This document shows positions 5,028 to 5,574 of a stretch of DNA of 5,574 nt, piece after piece; the first letter of the stretch is position 1; the number at the start of each line of letters is the position of its first letter. Origin of the DNA: Planctomycetota bacterium (GTDB lineage Bacteria; Planctomycetota; DG-23; SLPQ01); the NCBI GenBank assembly GCA_021160625.1, contig JAGHCE010000147.1, positions 1 to 5,574 of the forward strand, given 5' to 3'. A program made the position numbers and the translations under genes. The notes beneath the pieces were generated by a model. That model saw nothing but the letters and a program-made list of their open reading frames with translations. It searched no databases and was not told the origin of the DNA.

Positions 5028-5574
5028 CGGTAGTCAGAGACAGACCCAAAAGGCCCAAAGAGACAAAGACACCGGTCGTCCGCTGCGCCATCTACACGAG
5101 GAAGTCCACCGACGAGGGCCTCGACCAGGAGTTCAACACACTCGACGCCCAGAGGGAAGCCGCCCAAGCCTATATTGCAAGCCAGCGCGGGCGCGGGTGG
5201 CTCGCCCTTGCGGAGCGCTACGACGACGGCGGCTTTACAGGCGCCAACACAGACCGCCCTGCCCTCGCCCGGCTCATCGACGACATCGAGGCCGGCAAGG
5301 TCGACTGCGTGGTGGTCTACAAGGTCGACCGCCTCTCGCGGTCGATACTCGACTTCTCGCGCCTTATCGAGTTCTTCGACGCGCATTCAATAGACTTCGT
5401 CTCGGTGACCCAGAGCTTCAACACCGCCGAGTCTACGGGCCGACTCATGCTCAACATCCTTCTCTCGTTCGCCCAGTACGAGCGCGAGATAATTGCCGAG
5501 CGAACGCGAGACAAGGTCCGCGCCGCCAGGCGCAAGGGCAAGTGGACCGGCGGCTGGCCACCGCTGGGCTACGA
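5024..5574 (+). CDS. Large serine recombinase (resolvase family), 3' end outside window
   Basis: The ATG at 5024 overlaps the DUF2924 stop, and the frame is open to the window end (183 residues seen). The catalytic domain is complete: CAIYTRKSTDEG with nucleophile Ser28 and Arg26, a GGFTGANTDRPALARLIDDI segment (69-88), DRLSRS (102-107) with further active-site arginines, and the long E helix beginning near FAQYEREIIAERTRDKVRAA (149-168). The part seen ends at GGWPPLGY, the usual entry to the recombinase zinc and DNA-binding domains. It probably integrates or excises the element carrying it, or resolves it. Attachment sites are not visible here. The 15-residue N-terminal extension before the catalytic strand is Lys/Arg-rich. 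Confidence 0.95.
   Translation, partial: MTVVRDRPKRPKETKTPVVRCAIYTRKSTDEGLDQEFNTLDAQREAAQAYIASQRGRGWLALAERYDDGGFTGANTDRPALARLIDDIEAGKVDCVVVYKVDRLSRSILDFSRLIEFFDAHSIDFVSVTQSFNTAESTGRLMLNILLSFAQYEREIIAERTRDKVRAARRKGKWTGGWPPLGY

Overview
The window is bacterial DNA, moderately GC-rich, and looks like part of a mobile or genomic island rather than a core region. The evidence is a large serine recombinase preceded by a DUF2924 gene, a phage-type XRE repressor paired with an ImmA/IrrE protease, a Mu Com-like zinc-finger gene, and no housekeeping genes. DUF2924-recombinase cassettes occur in Alphaproteobacteria, Planctomycetota, Verrucomicrobiota and related metagenomic lineages. I cannot fix the host more closely from sequence alone.

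Layout. The minus strand, read from 4233 down, carries an XRE repressor and an ImmA/IrrE metallopeptidase (4-base overlap). Next come a SAP-domain protein and a winged-helix/zinc-ribbon protein (32-base overlap), then a 212-base leader with strong pairing potential. A Com-like zinc-finger gene, a short basic overlapping ORF and the start of a conserved helical protein of unknown function follow. That last gene is broken at position 218 by a 102-bp perfect inverted repeat (1-102 with 218-319). Its true continuation is found on the plus strand at 103-217, which points to a fold-back chimera or inversion at the window edge. On the plus strand, diverging from the XRE gene, are a small protein (4355), a DUF2924 protein (4557) and a serine recombinase (5024 to the window end, open).

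How the parts may work together. An identical 13-bp palindrome (gttgaacttcaac) lies in the promoter region of the XRE-ImmA operon (4257-4269) and in the gap before the SAP/winged-helix operon (3092-3104). It occurs nowhere else that I could see. At the XRE gene it overlaps the -35 of a promoter whose TATAAT box lies 7 bases before the ATG, so that mRNA is probably leaderless. The simplest model is that the XRE protein represses itself and the SAP/winged-helix pair, with ImmA relieving repression by cleavage. The SAP/winged-helix pair is therefore the candidate payload (defence, mobility or stress response). I do not recognise it as a named system.

The Com-like gene and its leader may form a second, post-transcriptional control unit. 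Its ribosome binding site can pair with two different upstream segments.
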